DNA of 64,000 bases from Halobacillus halophilus (GCF_020171985.1 NZ_JAIVAL010000010.1:1-64000), one strand, 5' to 3'; positions 1 through 10,084 are shown, counted from the first letter of the stretch. The notes: a model not told the origin generated them from the letters alone. Made by a program: numbers and translations.

Positions 1-116
1 CGAGGAAGCTCACCGTTCCCCCATAGGAAAGCGAGTTATTTCCCCACCAGCCCTTTTCCACATAAAGTAACGGACCCGTTTATCTCGAAACTGAGTCTTC
101 AACAAACGGGAGCTTT
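1..116 (+). repeat. Dispersed inverted-end element, copy 1 (cut by window edge)
   Basis: This is the right part of an intergenic repeat found six times in the window. The right inverted end TATCTCGAAACTGAGTCTTC is at 81-102, and the outer flank GGGAGCTTT is at 108-116. The core box, here in reverse orientation (CGAGTTATTTCCCCACCAGCC), is at 33-53. The reverse complement of this copy matches the left 80 bp or so of the copy at 55728. No reading frame of note is present. The left end lies outside the window. Confidence 0.8.
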
Positions 117-185
117 ACCTTAAAAGCATCACTAAAGTTAAAAAAGACGGAAAAATAGCAACTTTTATCTGGAGAATTTTGTGCA

Positions 186-214
186 TTGACGCACTAAATA
201 ATCGCTAATAGAAT
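186..214 (+). promoter_or_regulatory. Sigma-A promoter of the YczE-like gene
   Basis: A -35 box TTGACG (186-191) and a -10 box TAGAAT (209-214) are separated by exactly 17 bp. They lie about 60 bp before the start codon of the membrane protein gene at 276, and downstream of the repeat copy. Confidence 0.6.
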
Positions 215-275
215 GTGGTCACGATTTTAGAGAAACCCCTCTAATGTCAATCTATTTGGAAGGGAGGAGTACCTC

Positions 276-914
276 ATGCTTTATCGATCCTTGGTTTACT
301 TATTCGGAATGCTCGTCAACTTCTTCGGAGTCGCCCTCTTAATTAATGCGACACTTGGGGCAGGATTCTGGACATCCTTTTTTATTGGAGTTTCTGATCA
401 TCTTGGTTTTACGGTTGGATTCTGGTATGGTGCTTTTCAGCTGCTTATTATATTTATTAATGCGAAACTAATGAAGAATCTGCCCGAGGTAAGAGCCGTC
501 GTACCTGTTATTATGGAAAGTCTGATTCTCGACTTTTGGCTTGAGATTGTATTCGCAAATGTCGATCTATCGACAGCTCCATTTATTCTGCAAACCGCAG
601 CTCTGTTCACCGGCGTAGCTATCATTGGACTGGGAGTAGCCATTTATATTCTACCTCAGTTTCCGCGTGCCCCGGTTGACCAATTGTTCTTAGCAGTTAG
701 TGCACGGTTTAACTTGAGCCTCCAAACAGGTCAAACCCTGGTTGCGGTAACCATGACGTCTCTTGCCCTGCTCATTGGAGGCCCAGTAGGACTTGGAACT
801 CTAGCCCCTATGCTGTTTCTCGGTCCTGTCATCCAGTATTGTTATACCAGAGCCTATCCACTTTATTATAAATTTCACCCTGATGGTGAAAGGGTTTATC
901 AACAAGCAGTATAA
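276..914 (+). CDS. YczE/YyaS/YitT-type integral membrane protein
   Basis: A 212-residue protein with about five hydrophobic segments: near residues 5-30, 45-62, 75-95, 105-127 and 155-185. Sequence style and length fit the YczE/YitT (COG2364) membrane family, whose molecular role is not established. The start is supported by GGGAGGAG 7-8 bases before the ATG. It has its own sigma-A-like promoter and a strong terminator, so it is probably monocistronic. It is convergent with the HNH-addA-addB unit. The family assignment comes from overall resemblance rather than a catalytic motif. Confidence 0.7.
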   Translation: MLYRSLVYLFGMLVNFFGVALLINATLGAGFWTSFFIGVSDHLGFTVGFWYGAFQLLIIFINAKLMKNLPEVRAVVPVIMESLILDFWLEIVFANVDLSTAPFILQTAALFTGVAIIGLGVAIYILPQFPRAPVDQLFLAVSARFNLSLQTGQTLVAVTMTSLALLIGGPVGLGTLAPMLFLGPVIQYCYTRAYPLYYKFHPDGERVYQQAV

Positions 915-928
915 TGCACTTATATGTG

Positions 929-967
929 AAATCCGCATGGTTCGAAATAGAACCATGCGGATTTTTT
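929..967 (+). terminator. Terminator after the YczE-like gene
   Basis: A perfect hairpin has arms AAATCCGCATGGTTC and GAACCATGCGGATTT with a 6-nt loop, followed by a run of T. It lies 15 bp past the stop codon. Confidence 0.85.
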
Positions 968-996
968 CATTGATATTTAATTCGGACATTGTCTGG

Positions 997-1284
997 TTAT
1001 CTTCGGCGTCTGCGGTTGGACTTTCTGGTGGTGACTTCTTTTTGAGGATCCTGCTTTTTAATCCAGTTCAAATATTTTTCCATATCAGGATGTTCACGCA
1101 GACGCTCAAGAGTATGATAAAAGTTCGCAAGTTCTTCATTGGTGAAAAGAGCATGAACCTGCCGGTGACAGGCATCACACAGCCACACCGTCACGCCCAT
1201 GGCTCCCCCATGCTGTCTTGGAATTAAGTGGTGCTCCGTCGTTCTGACCGGCGTACGAAAACACAATTCACATGTACCTTCCAT
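997..1284 (-). CDS. Small HNH-family protein (YisB-like)
   Basis: A 95-residue protein with the layout of a small HNH endonuclease. An N-terminal Cys-x2-Cys pair (CELC) is followed by HHLIPRQHGG, then a second Cys-x2-Cys (CDAC) just before HRQVHALF. The C-terminus is very basic (RKSNRRRRR). Its ATG directly follows the addA stop codon with no gap, and its ribosome site GGAGG sits inside the end of addA. It is therefore the last gene of an addB-addA-HNH operon. In B. subtilis the comparable yisB lies beyond sbcDC in the same cluster; here sbcDC is missing from this position. A nuclease or DNA-binding role tied to repair is inferred, not shown. Confidence 0.75.
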   Translation of the reverse strand: MEGTCELCFRTPVRTTEHHLIPRQHGGAMGVTVWLCDACHRQVHALFTNEELANFYHTLERLREHPDMEKYLNWIKKQDPQKEVTTRKSNRRRRR

Positions 1285-4200
1285 TTAATCGACCTCCACA
1301 AGTATCGACCCTTCAAACAAGTACAGACAACTCTTACGAACGGGCTCTTTCCATATCTTTTCTAGTGCATACCGATACATTTCTATTTGGGTGCGGTAGC
1401 GATCCTTCATAGTTTCTTCTACCGACTTCTTCTCAGGATCAATTTGATCAGATTTGTAATCCAGGATCATCCAGCCATCTTCATAAGGAATCATAGCGTC
1501 AATAACCCCCTGAATAAAGACCTGTTCATTTTCTGGTGACTCCCAATCAGGATACACCTCATGAGCCGGCAGCGTGAGACTGAACGGCACCTCGCGCTCC
1601 ACGTGATCCGCTTCGAGTACAAATTGACCCACAGAGGTTTCAAAGAATGCTGCAATAGCTGCTGTGTCAATAACATCTGCTTCTTCACGACGAAGCACGT
1701 CTGTTAGTACCAGATGTTCGACAAACTCTTCTACTTCTTCAGAATTGTGTTTATGGGACAATGGAATATGCTGCATGACCGTATGCATAGCGCTTCCTTT
1801 CTCAGCCGCTGATAATCTTTGATCAGCTTGCATAAATCTTGGCCGTTTCTGGATTGGAGCCTGATAAGGCACCAGGAGCTGGTCGCTTGAATACTCATCT
1901 TTCGTTTCGCGCTGCCTTTTAATTTCTGTAACGGTCTGTTTAGCCCGCGAGTAGGCCGCTTTATGATGAGGATAAACGAAGCTTAACCGCTTCTCGACCA
2001 TATCTTTTTCTTGGTCATAGTCTTCTGCAGGCTGCCACTCTTCAATAGCAGTGCGCAGCTCCTCATCCCTCTTCTCTTGGGATTCATCAAGGACGGCGAA
2101 TTGACTGCCATGCGCTATATTCACTTTCCACTCTGACGCGTCTGCATAAATGTCATCGGATGTGGTCACTTCAATACTGCCTCGGAGCTCTTCCGCATGC
2201 CGATGGCGGATCAGTGCAGGTCCTACCCAGTCCAGGTAGGATTTAGCATCAAGCCGATCATGAGGCGGGAGCACCCATTCCGGTGTATCCAGAAATGTCT
2301 GCCACTTTTCCTGTTTTTTATCGAAAGAAGCAACATTCCCCACCATAATCAGCTTTTCCTTGGCACGGGTCATGGCTACATATAAGACTCGCATTTCCTC
2401 TGCCAGCAGTTCTCTTCTCTTGGCCTGCTTTAAGGCGTGATAAGCAAGCGTCGGATACATCAGCCGCTTATGGGGATTTATATATCTTGAACCAAAACCA
2501 TAATCTTTATGAAGCAAGTACCGATCCTTCAAGTCCATCATATTGAACTGTTTATCCATCGCCCCTAAGATGACGACAGGAAACTCCAGGCCTTTACTTT
2601 TGTGAATGGTCATAATCCGGACCACGTCTTCCTGTTCGCCAAGAGCACGTGCCGCTCCCAGATCATCGCCTCGCTCTTCCATCCGTTCAATGAACCTCAA
2701 AAATCGGAACAGTCCTCGGAAGGATGTAGTCTCATAGGATCTCGCTCTGTCATAAAGAGCGCGGAGGTTGGCCTGACGCTGACGTCCGCCTGGCATGCCT
2801 CCCACGAAATCATAATAACCCGTTTCTCGGAAAATATCCCAGATCAGTTCTGATAAAGCTCCCTGCCTGGCCCGCTCTCTAAAGCTTTCAATCAGTTTGA
2901 AAAAGTTGGCTACCTTTCTGCCTAATTCATCATTTCCAGGGTACTCTTTCATAGCTTCGTAATAGCTGACCCGCTTTCTGGCGAGTCTCAGCCTTGCGAG
3001 CTCGTCCTCATTCAGTCCGACGATTGGAGACTTCAGAACAGAGGCGAGGGGTATATCCTGCATCGGATTATCAATAACTTTTAACAAACTGAGCATAATC
3101 TTAATTTCAATTGCTTCAAAATAGCCGGTCGAAAGTTCCGCATAAACCGGAATGCCCTGCTGTTTCAGTTCATCCACGATCATTGGCGCCCATGTCATGG
3201 AACGCATTAACAGGACAATATCCCGGTACTGAATCGGACGCTTTGTTCCCGTTTCCTTATCCATGACTTCAAGCGGCGGTTCTCCGTCGTGACCAAGCCA
3301 TTTTCGAATCATCTGGCCGTATGCTCTCGCTTCTAACTGGGCTTTCTCCAGGTCCTTATAATCCTCATTCTCTTCCTCATCATCCTCTTTGGACTCCCGG
3401 TCGATTACAAATAGTTCAGCTTCAGGACTTGAAGGTGCCCATTCGTCATACGTTTGATTACTATAGATAAGCTCGGCTTCTTTCTCATATTCCATTTCCC
3501 CGACTTCTTCATCCAGCACCTGACGGAAAATATAGTTGGTCGCGTCCAGCACCTGCTTCCGGCTTCTAAAATTGCGGGCTAAGTCAATCCGTTCCCCTTC
3601 ATTTTCAAGATAGCCGTACGATTTATATTTTTGGAGAAACAAAGAAGGTTCGGCATGACGGAAACGATAAATACTCTGCTTCACATCCCCTACCATAAAT
3701 AAGTTCCCGGCTTCCGGAGCATCGGTTAATAAACGAAGCAGCGTCTCCTGTACCAGGTTCGTATCCTGATATTCATCAATCAGTACTTCACTGAACTGCT
3801 GATGAAAGCCGGCTGCTACTGAGGAAGGAACCGGCTGTTCCGGCGTAGAGGATTCATCAAGCAGAATCTGCAGGCAGTAATGTTCCAAGTCTGAGAAGTC
3901 CACAATTGCTTTTTCTTTCTTTAACTGTTCATAGCGCTGCTTGAAATCTTTCACCACTACAGCCAGTTGTTCCATGACCGGATAAAGCTCCTGCATATCC
4001 TGTAAATAACTGCTCAAGGATCTTGAAAACCATTCATCACGCATTTCATTCCAGCGTTTCTTATAGCGGTCCCGGATTTTCTTGGCCTGTTCTTTCTTCT
4101 CTTCATTACATTCCATTTTCTTTTTAGAAAGGGTAGCGAAGGACTGCTCACTAATATAAGATTGTAATTCTTCCCAGGAGTGAGCCATCGCCCCTTTTGC

Positions 4201-4986
4201 CTGTTGAATCATTTCAAGATCGGAGTCAGCGGTTTCCCCGTACGTATAAGGACCATCCGGCTCTTTGGTAAGATCCATAAATTTCTGAGCTTCCGCTTCC
4301 ATTGCTTTTAAATGACTGCTGACTTCATCTTTCAATAGATGAAGCCATGGTAGCTGATCTTCTCCATCTACTTCCTGGACGTTGTACATCTCCACCATTT
4401 GATCCAGCCATACTTCCGGCCAAGGGTTCTGCGTAGCAAACGTGTACAACTCAAGAATCACCTTCTCTACATCCAGATCACTGCGATCACTCGAGAAACG
4501 GTCCACAATATCAAAGAATCTCTCCTGCTCTTCTCCTTCTTTTCCATACCAGTCCTCAAAAAGCTCCTCTAATACTTCCTGCTGAATGAGGTCGGCTTCT
4601 ACCGTATCGGCAATTCGAAAGCCCGGGTCAAGATCAAGCCGGTAAGCATACCTCCGCACCACTTCCATACAAAAAGAGTGCAGCGTCGAAATGGATGCAT
4701 TCTGTAGCAGCGACAGCTGTTTCTTCAAATGATGGGAGCCAGGATTTGCTTCCAGCGCTTTACTTAACGCCTGCCCCACTCGATTTCTCATCTCCTGCGC
4801 TGCTGCATTCGTAAACGTAACGACCAGTAAAGAATCAATGTCCGCTGGATCCTCTTCATGCAGCAGTTTTTGAATAATCCTTTCAACAAGAACCGCTGTC
4901 TTCCCTGAGCCAGCGGCAGCAGCTACCAGAATATTTGATCCATGCGTATAAATCGCCCGCTCCTGTTCTTCCGTCCAACTTACCAA
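1285..4986 (-). CDS. addA: ATP-dependent helicase/nuclease subunit A (AddA)
   Basis: A 1233-residue subunit of the AddAB (RecBCD-like) helicase-nuclease, which processes double-strand breaks for RecA. The UvrD-like Walker A motif AAAAGSGKT is at residues 22-30. The DEYQDTN Walker B motif is near 400, and helicase motifs follow (VGDVKQSIYRFR, ARNFRSR, VLYVAMTRAKEK). The C-terminus holds the RecB-type nuclease domain: AMHTVMQHI, then GVIDAMIP and DYKSDQ, which supply the metal-binding Asp and Lys. The start is TTG, overlapping the addB stop by 7 bp (GGTAA context), which implies translational coupling. Length matches the B. subtilis protein. Confidence 0.97.
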   Translation of the reverse strand: MVSWTEEQERAIYTHGSNILVAAAAGSGKTAVLVERIIQKLLHEEDPADIDSLLVVTFTNAAAQEMRNRVGQALSKALEANPGSHHLKKQLSLLQNASISTLHSFCMEVVRRYAYRLDLDPGFRIADTVEADLIQQEVLEELFEDWYGKEGEEQERFFDIVDRFSSDRSDLDVEKVILELYTFATQNPWPEVWLDQMVEMYNVQEVDGEDQLPWLHLLKDEVSSHLKAMEAEAQKFMDLTKEPDGPYTYGETADSDLEMIQQAKGAMAHSWEELQSYISEQSFATLSKKKMECNEEKKEQAKKIRDRYKKRWNEMRDEWFSRSLSSYLQDMQELYPVMEQLAVVVKDFKQRYEQLKKEKAIVDFSDLEHYCLQILLDESSTPEQPVPSSVAAGFHQQFSEVLIDEYQDTNLVQETLLRLLTDAPEAGNLFMVGDVKQSIYRFRHAEPSLFLQKYKSYGYLENEGERIDLARNFRSRKQVLDATNYIFRQVLDEEVGEMEYEKEAELIYSNQTYDEWAPSSPEAELFVIDRESKEDDEEENEDYKDLEKAQLEARAYGQMIRKWLGHDGEPPLEVMDKETGTKRPIQYRDIVLLMRSMTWAPMIVDELKQQGIPVYAELSTGYFEAIEIKIMLSLLKVIDNPMQDIPLASVLKSPIVGLNEDELARLRLARKRVSYYEAMKEYPGNDELGRKVANFFKLIESFRERARQGALSELIWDIFRETGYYDFVGGMPGGRQRQANLRALYDRARSYETTSFRGLFRFLRFIERMEERGDDLGAARALGEQEDVVRIMTIHKSKGLEFPVVILGAMDKQFNMMDLKDRYLLHKDYGFGSRYINPHKRLMYPTLAYHALKQAKRRELLAEEMRVLYVAMTRAKEKLIMVGNVASFDKKQEKWQTFLDTPEWVLPPHDRLDAKSYLDWVGPALIRHRHAEELRGSIEVTTSDDIYADASEWKVNIAHGSQFAVLDESQEKRDEELRTAIEEWQPAEDYDQEKDMVEKRLSFVYPHHKAAYSRAKQTVTEIKRQRETKDEYSSDQLLVPYQAPIQKRPRFMQADQRLSAAEKGSAMHTVMQHIPLSHKHNSEEVEEFVEHLVLTDVLRREEADVIDTAAIAAFFETSVGQFVLEADHVEREVPFSLTLPAHEVYPDWESPENEQVFIQGVIDAMIPYEDGWMILDYKSDQIDPEKKSVEETMKDRYRTQIEMYRYALEKIWKEPVRKSCLYLFEGSILVEVD

Positions 4987-7900
4987 GCAGATCCCTCCTC
5001 TCTATTCACCATTCGTTCCAATACATCTTCATCCTTCAGTTCTTTCAGTTTCCGGAAATTATTCTCCTCAAGGGTAGGGTCAAATTGACAGACGGAACGG
5101 TACGGACAGAAATTACAGGCGCTTTGCTGTTTCTGCTGATAAGGATTCAAATCCACTTTTCCGTCCGTAATATTTGTGCCCGCACGGCTCATCAGCTCGC
5201 GGATGTAATGGCTCAGCTGTTGGAAACGTTCAGCATCAGCGGTTTTAGAATTTTTATAAAAACCGCCTTTCGCTTTCAAACCAGCCGGAACGATCTGACT
5301 GTGGCCTTTTTCAAGTCCTGTATCCATCATCTGGATGATACGCTCGTTTTCAAGCAGAAGCCCCTGCATTTTGAACTTCTTGAAAATCTCTTCTTCGATC
5401 GCCGCATCCTGAAGCATCCGGCTGCCTGTAATCATAGGATTATGAACGTGGAAATAAAGAACCCCGGCCGGTGAAGCTGCTGTTCCAAGCCAGTGCTCGG
5501 CATTGGTGAGGACCACGTCCAGATAAGCGAGCATCTGGAGGGACAGACCATAGTAAACATCCATCAAACTTAAGCCCTTGGCGCTTGATTTATAATCTAT
5601 AATTCTCAAGTAAAGGTCTTCTTCTGTTAAGGCTTTATCCACACGGTCAATCCGGCCGCGCAGCATCAGTTCATAACCATTAGGTAAATCCAGGGAGAGC
5701 GGCGGAAGTTTTGCATCATTACCTGTTCCAAATCCTAATTCCAATCCTACAGGTGAAAAGTCACTGCTTCTCGCCTGCTCACTCAGTACGAACGCGGCAC
5801 GGGCGATGACCTGCTGCAATTTCTTCTGGATATATTGATATCGGTTGGAACTATGAAGAATCTGATTTTGAAGGATCGGAGCCAGCTGTTCAGTCGCTTT
5901 AGCGGCATAGCTGTTCGTTTCCTCTTTGTTCAGCTGGGCAAAATCCCGGCCTTCTCCTTGTATCCACTCTGTAATCTGCTTCAACGCCTCATGGAAAAGC
6001 TGCCCGATATCCGGAGCATCCAGTTTATACGTACGGCGCTCTTCCAGGTTCAAGCTATGTCTCGCAAAATATTGATAGGAACAGCTGTGATAGGTTTCAA
6101 GTCTTGATACACTCGTTTTCACCTGCTTGTCAAACAGCTGTCCCGTCGTTTCTTCCCCGAGATCCACCGGCTGATTATTGTAAAACAGACTTTCCAGCAC
6201 ACGATGGGTTAAGCCATTGGAATCTTCCCGTTCGATATACCAATTCAGCACACTCCACCATACAGGCTGCATCGCATATCCTTTTAAATACCTGGCAAGC
6301 TGTGAAGTAAGGGCTGATCTCGTTTTGACCGGTGTCGTAATAAAACGATCCGCTTCATGAAGATCATCTGGATCCTGCAGCAGGACATGGTCTTTGCAGG
6401 AAGGAAATAATTCTTCCAGTCTTTGAATAATCGATGCCGGAACTTTTGATTTGCCTTCTTCATTGCTTAATGGGTAGCTGACCCACAAATGATTTTTAGG
6501 CATGGTTAAGGCTAAATATACATAAAAGCGGTCATCAAGCAACTGCCGGTTACTCCCGTCTGCGAGCTGCAGTCCGTGCTCCGCCAAAAGAGAACGCTCC
6601 TGTTCGGAGATCATCCCGTCACTAGGCGGCTTCATCGGCCACAGACCATCGGTGACCCCTAACAAAAACGAGGCCTTAATACCCGTGATTCTGGAACGAT
6701 CCACACTTCCGACAATCACATGGTCCATACTCGGAGGCACGTGAGCGAAATTAAGAGATTCGAGGCCACTGTCCATCGTATTCCGGAACACCTGGAGAGA
6801 CATTTTTTCATCTCCTGCCATTTCCACCATTTCGTCCAGAAGCTGAAGGAACGCATCATACACCTGCTCCTGTTCACGGCCTCTCTCGATCTCACCGTTT
6901 TCATCATAGCGGTTACGCCACTCTTCAAGCTGTCTGGGTACTTGCAGGTGTTCAAGCCACTCGTAAATAACAACGGCTTTTTCTTCAATCGTGTCAACGG
7001 CGCGAAGTCGTTCGTCGAATTCCTCCAGCGCATCGCGTACCTGCTTCCGGTACGCATTAATCCGCTGTTGTTTTTGCTTTTCCTCATCGGTCTGAGAAGC
7101 CTGCTCAAATCCTCTAAATCGCTGATAAATCCAGTCCTTACTTGAGAACCACTGAGTCCTCGAGCGGATACCGTATTCGAGGACATAGTTCTCCAGCTCA
7201 TCGATCGCATTCTCATTGAGCGGATACGTTCGATTTGTCGCCGGAATAAACCCAGTTTTCAACAGGCGGAAAAGCGCATCGTACCGGAAGTTTCCTTCTA
7301 CGACATCAAGTCCTGAGCGGATGAGCTCAATCATAGGGTGATTCAGCATCGTCCTTTTTTCATCAATAAATACTGGAATTCCGTAGTCATTAAACAAGGT
7401 TTCAATTAAGCTGTGATAAACCTCAGGTTCCCGCATCAGAATCGCCATATCCTTATAACGATATCCTTCTTCACGTACCAGCCGTAAAATTTCCTGAGCC
7501 GCACCTTCCACTTCGGCACGAGGGTGAACTGCCTCCGCAATGTGAATGGGTGCCTGCCCTTCAAAAGCAGGAGCCGGGCGCTGATCAAAGTATTTCTCCA
7601 GATGCTGAAAGGCCGGCTGATCCTTCATGCGGCCTTTCGTATGATCGAGAATGACCACCTCATCCACCTGAGACCCAGCTATCCTTGTAATTTCTTTTAA
7701 ATTCAAATACGTTTCTTTCGTTTCATGAAAGAGATCAAGTTCCGGATTTGCATCTCCCTCCGGCCGTTCCGTCGTTAGAGTAACGTGAACCTTGTCCACC
7801 TTTTTCAATAACTCTTCCAGCACACCGCATTCCTGGGGCGTGAAACTATGGAAACCATCAATATAAACTTCTGCGCCTTCCAAAAAACCTGCTTCCGGAA

Positions 7901-8486
7901 TTTTACTGGCGAGCAGCTGCAATTGATCTTCGCTGTCTATGTACTGCTCGCGTAAAGCGTCCACCAGGCGGTCGTAAATATAATTCAAATCATCAAGCTT
8001 ATCCCTTAGTCCTTCTTCCTGGCTCGTTGTGTGCTGAAAGCGGTCGAGCCCTTCCATTTGAGCATGAAGGTGTTCCGGAGTAATCCGGTACCGCTTGAAT
8101 TCTGTTATCATACCTTCCAGCTGTTCAATAAACCCCTGCTTTTCGATCGCCTTCTGAAATACTTTCCAGTCGGAGGTACGCTCTTCCACGATTTTACGAA
8201 GCATCATTTGCACACCGGTAGACGTCAAAAACTTCTTCGTACCGCCCCCGGTCTCCTGTAAAACCCTCCAGGCCAGCCGTGAAAAGCTGAACACTTGCGC
8301 CCGTATCGATCCTTCAATGCCCTCCCGTTTCAGCAGCGCGTATTCCTGCTGAAACGTCATTTGTTCTGGAACAATATAGATAATAGGAGGCCCTTTAGGG
8401 TCTTCTTTTAATCTGCTTTCAATTTCTTCTAAGCATCGTGTGCTTTTCCCTGCTCCTGAGCGGCCGAGCAATAAACGCATCCCCAT
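4980..8486 (-). CDS. addB: ATP-dependent helicase/nuclease subunit B (AddB)
   Basis: A 1168-residue partner of AddA. The Walker A motif GRSGAGKS lies at residues 8-15. The C-terminal nuclease domain has IIDYKSSAKG. The four cysteines of the AddB iron-sulfur cluster are visible: one in YHSCSYQYF, and three in CNFCPYRSVC near the C-terminus. The start was set at the ATG at 8486 because AAGGAG lies 8 bases upstream; an in-frame GTG three codons earlier overlaps that ribosome site. AddB binds Chi and supplies the second nuclease. It is the first gene of the addB-addA-HNH operon. Confidence 0.96.
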   Translation of the reverse strand: MGMRLLLGRSGAGKSTRCLEEIESRLKEDPKGPPIIYIVPEQMTFQQEYALLKREGIEGSIRAQVFSFSRLAWRVLQETGGGTKKFLTSTGVQMMLRKIVEERTSDWKVFQKAIEKQGFIEQLEGMITEFKRYRITPEHLHAQMEGLDRFQHTTSQEEGLRDKLDDLNYIYDRLVDALREQYIDSEDQLQLLASKIPEAGFLEGAEVYIDGFHSFTPQECGVLEELLKKVDKVHVTLTTERPEGDANPELDLFHETKETYLNLKEITRIAGSQVDEVVILDHTKGRMKDQPAFQHLEKYFDQRPAPAFEGQAPIHIAEAVHPRAEVEGAAQEILRLVREEGYRYKDMAILMREPEVYHSLIETLFNDYGIPVFIDEKRTMLNHPMIELIRSGLDVVEGNFRYDALFRLLKTGFIPATNRTYPLNENAIDELENYVLEYGIRSRTQWFSSKDWIYQRFRGFEQASQTDEEKQKQQRINAYRKQVRDALEEFDERLRAVDTIEEKAVVIYEWLEHLQVPRQLEEWRNRYDENGEIERGREQEQVYDAFLQLLDEMVEMAGDEKMSLQVFRNTMDSGLESLNFAHVPPSMDHVIVGSVDRSRITGIKASFLLGVTDGLWPMKPPSDGMISEQERSLLAEHGLQLADGSNRQLLDDRFYVYLALTMPKNHLWVSYPLSNEEGKSKVPASIIQRLEELFPSCKDHVLLQDPDDLHEADRFITTPVKTRSALTSQLARYLKGYAMQPVWWSVLNWYIEREDSNGLTHRVLESLFYNNQPVDLGEETTGQLFDKQVKTSVSRLETYHSCSYQYFARHSLNLEERRTYKLDAPDIGQLFHEALKQITEWIQGEGRDFAQLNKEETNSYAAKATEQLAPILQNQILHSSNRYQYIQKKLQQVIARAAFVLSEQARSSDFSPVGLELGFGTGNDAKLPPLSLDLPNGYELMLRGRIDRVDKALTEEDLYLRIIDYKSSAKGLSLMDVYYGLSLQMLAYLDVVLTNAEHWLGTAASPAGVLYFHVHNPMITGSRMLQDAAIEEEIFKKFKMQGLLLENERIIQMMDTGLEKGHSQIVPAGLKAKGGFYKNSKTADAERFQQLSHYIRELMSRAGTNITDGKVDLNPYQQKQQSACNFCPYRSVCQFDPTLEENNFRKLKELKDEDVLERMVNREEGSAW

Positions 8487-8595
8487 AAAACACACTCCTT
8501 CCTTCCATTTCCTTTCCTACTAGTTTATCATTTTTTTCGTATTCTGCAGCCGAATGTGCTTTCTTTTCACGAACCCGTTATTAATAAATCCACAT

Positions 8596-8617
8596 AAAAA
8601 AACCGCCCGACGGACGG
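8596..8617 (-). terminator. Terminator after sipV
   Basis: Read on the minus strand, the hairpin CCGTCC/GGGCGG is followed by a run of seven T. It lies just past the signal peptidase stop codon and before addB. Confidence 0.7.
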
Positions 8618-8630
8618 CTGGAATTATCTT

Positions 8631-9167
8631 CTAAAATTGTAAAGCTAACTGGGAAAATGGCCAGTAGCGGACATCCACTTTTCCCACTACCGCTTCGATC
8701 GGTACGAAACCAAAATAGCGGCTGTCCAGACTGTCCCTGCGATTATCTCCTAAAACGAACAGGTGACCTTCAGGAACCTGCACCTGACCAGTGACCCCTA
8801 CTAAGGTAAAGTCGCTTGTGAAAGCCTGACCGTCATGCGGTCTCAACGGTTCCAGGTACGCCTCGTTTACGCGCTTTCCATTCACATAAAGCTCGTCATT
8901 GCGCATAGCGATTTTATCTCCACCTACACCGATCACACGCTTCACATAATCTTCCTTTTCGTTAGCATGGAAAACGATCACGTCCTGTCTTCCAATGTCC
9001 TGTAAATCATAGACGACTTTATTGACCATCAATAAATTTCCGTCATACAAAGTAGGTTCCATGGACTCACCGTCCACGATATAACTTGCGAAAAAGAAAG
9101 AACGAAAAACGAAAGCTAGCAATAAAGCAAGCAATACAGTCCGGATGAGATTACGATATTTTTTCAT
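8631..9167 (-). CDS. sipV: Type I signal peptidase (SipV-like)
   Basis: A 178-residue membrane-anchored protease that removes signal peptides from secreted proteins. There is one N-terminal membrane segment (about residues 8-28). The catalytic Ser35 is in GESMEPTL and the catalytic Lys76 in DYVKRVIG. The conserved box GDNRRDSLDSRYFG follows. The single anchor and the length are typical of Gram-positive type I enzymes. AGGAGG precedes the ATG. In B. subtilis sipV sits next to yhjE and close to addBA, the same arrangement as here, which supports the paralogue name. Confidence 0.9.
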   Translation of the reverse strand: MKKYRNLIRTVLLALLLAFVFRSFFFASYIVDGESMEPTLYDGNLLMVNKVVYDLQDIGRQDVIVFHANEKEDYVKRVIGVGGDKIAMRNDELYVNGKRVNEAYLEPLRPHDGQAFTSDFTLVGVTGQVQVPEGHLFVLGDNRRDSLDSRYFGFVPIEAVVGKVDVRYWPFSQLALQF

Positions 9168-9222
9168 AGTTTAATCCTCCAGGTCTTCTTTCTAACCTTA
9201 TTTTACCCTTCCCGGATTAAAC

Positions 9223-9924
9223 TTAATCACTTATGCTCCCCCTTCTCTCTGCTCTTCTCTGAATCCGTTTTTCTATGTATTTGCCTGCCGTCCAGAATAA
9301 TAGAATACAGATTCCAACAATGACCGATTTCATCGGATTTTGAGCAAACGAAGCGATACTTGAGCCCACATAAGCAATCGTAAAAATCATAACCGACTTT
9401 CCTAATATCGCTGCCAGCATAAATTGCTGCCGGCTCACGTTCGATAGACCTGAAACGACATTAATAATGGATGAAGGTGAAAATGGAAAGCACATTAAAA
9501 GAAACAAGGGACCGAACCCATGCTCTTCCACCCACGTCATGACTTTTTTCACCTGTTCATGACGTGTGATAAAGCGAAGAAACCGTTTTCTTCCAAGCTT
9601 TCGAATAATAAGAAAAACGCAGAGAGCGCCCGCTACGGAACCAATCCATGAATACAAAAACCCTTTAAACAAGCCGTATACGACCGAGTTTGCCAGTACA
9701 AAAGCCACTAAAGGCAGGATCGGAAGAAAAGCTTCCAGCAAAGGAAAGAGGATTCCCGGCAGTGGCCCAAAGCTTTCTAATTGCTCCAACTGCTGGATCA
9801 CATAATCAAAAAGCTGATCGTTTTCAGCCATTCTTCTGTAACGTTCAAGTGAGAAAGTAAGTAAGTACATGAGACGGTGCTGCTCCTTATTCACACCGAA
9901 AAAACCAGTGCTTCTTTTCTCCAT
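9223..9924 (-). CDS. yhjE: TVP38/TMEM64 (DedA-related) membrane protein, YhjE-like
   Basis: A 233-residue protein of the SNARE-associated/TVP38 family. The hallmark region includes F-P-F-S-P-S (residues about 150-155) and GLSNVSRQQF, flanked by hydrophobic segments at about 60-80, 85-108, 135-150 and 185-210. The N-terminal 35 residues are soluble. An AGAAGG lies 11 bases before the chosen ATG, so this start is reasonable; an internal Met near residue 33 has no good ribosome site. Family members are proposed lipid transporters or scramblases, but this one has no assigned role. It probably forms an operon with sipV 55 bp downstream. Confidence 0.8.
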   Translation of the reverse strand: MEKRSTGFFGVNKEQHRLMYLLTFSLERYRRMAENDQLFDYVIQQLEQLESFGPLPGILFPLLEAFLPILPLVAFVLANSVVYGLFKGFLYSWIGSVAGALCVFLIIRKLGRKRFLRFITRHEQVKKVMTWVEEHGFGPLFLLMCFPFSPSSIINVVSGLSNVSRQQFMLAAILGKSVMIFTIAYVGSSIASFAQNPMKSVIVGICILLFWTAGKYIEKRIQRRAERRGSISD

Positions 9925-10084
9925 TTTATATGAAACCTTCTCGTATGCCTACCACAAATCTGTTTATTCCTAGCTTCCCCATCTATTGCCATTTATAACC
10001 TTTTCCGAAATTTACTTGCATAATACGTTCCCTCACGTGATATAATAAAAACAGAACAAACGTTCCCTTTTGGAGGAGAATAGT

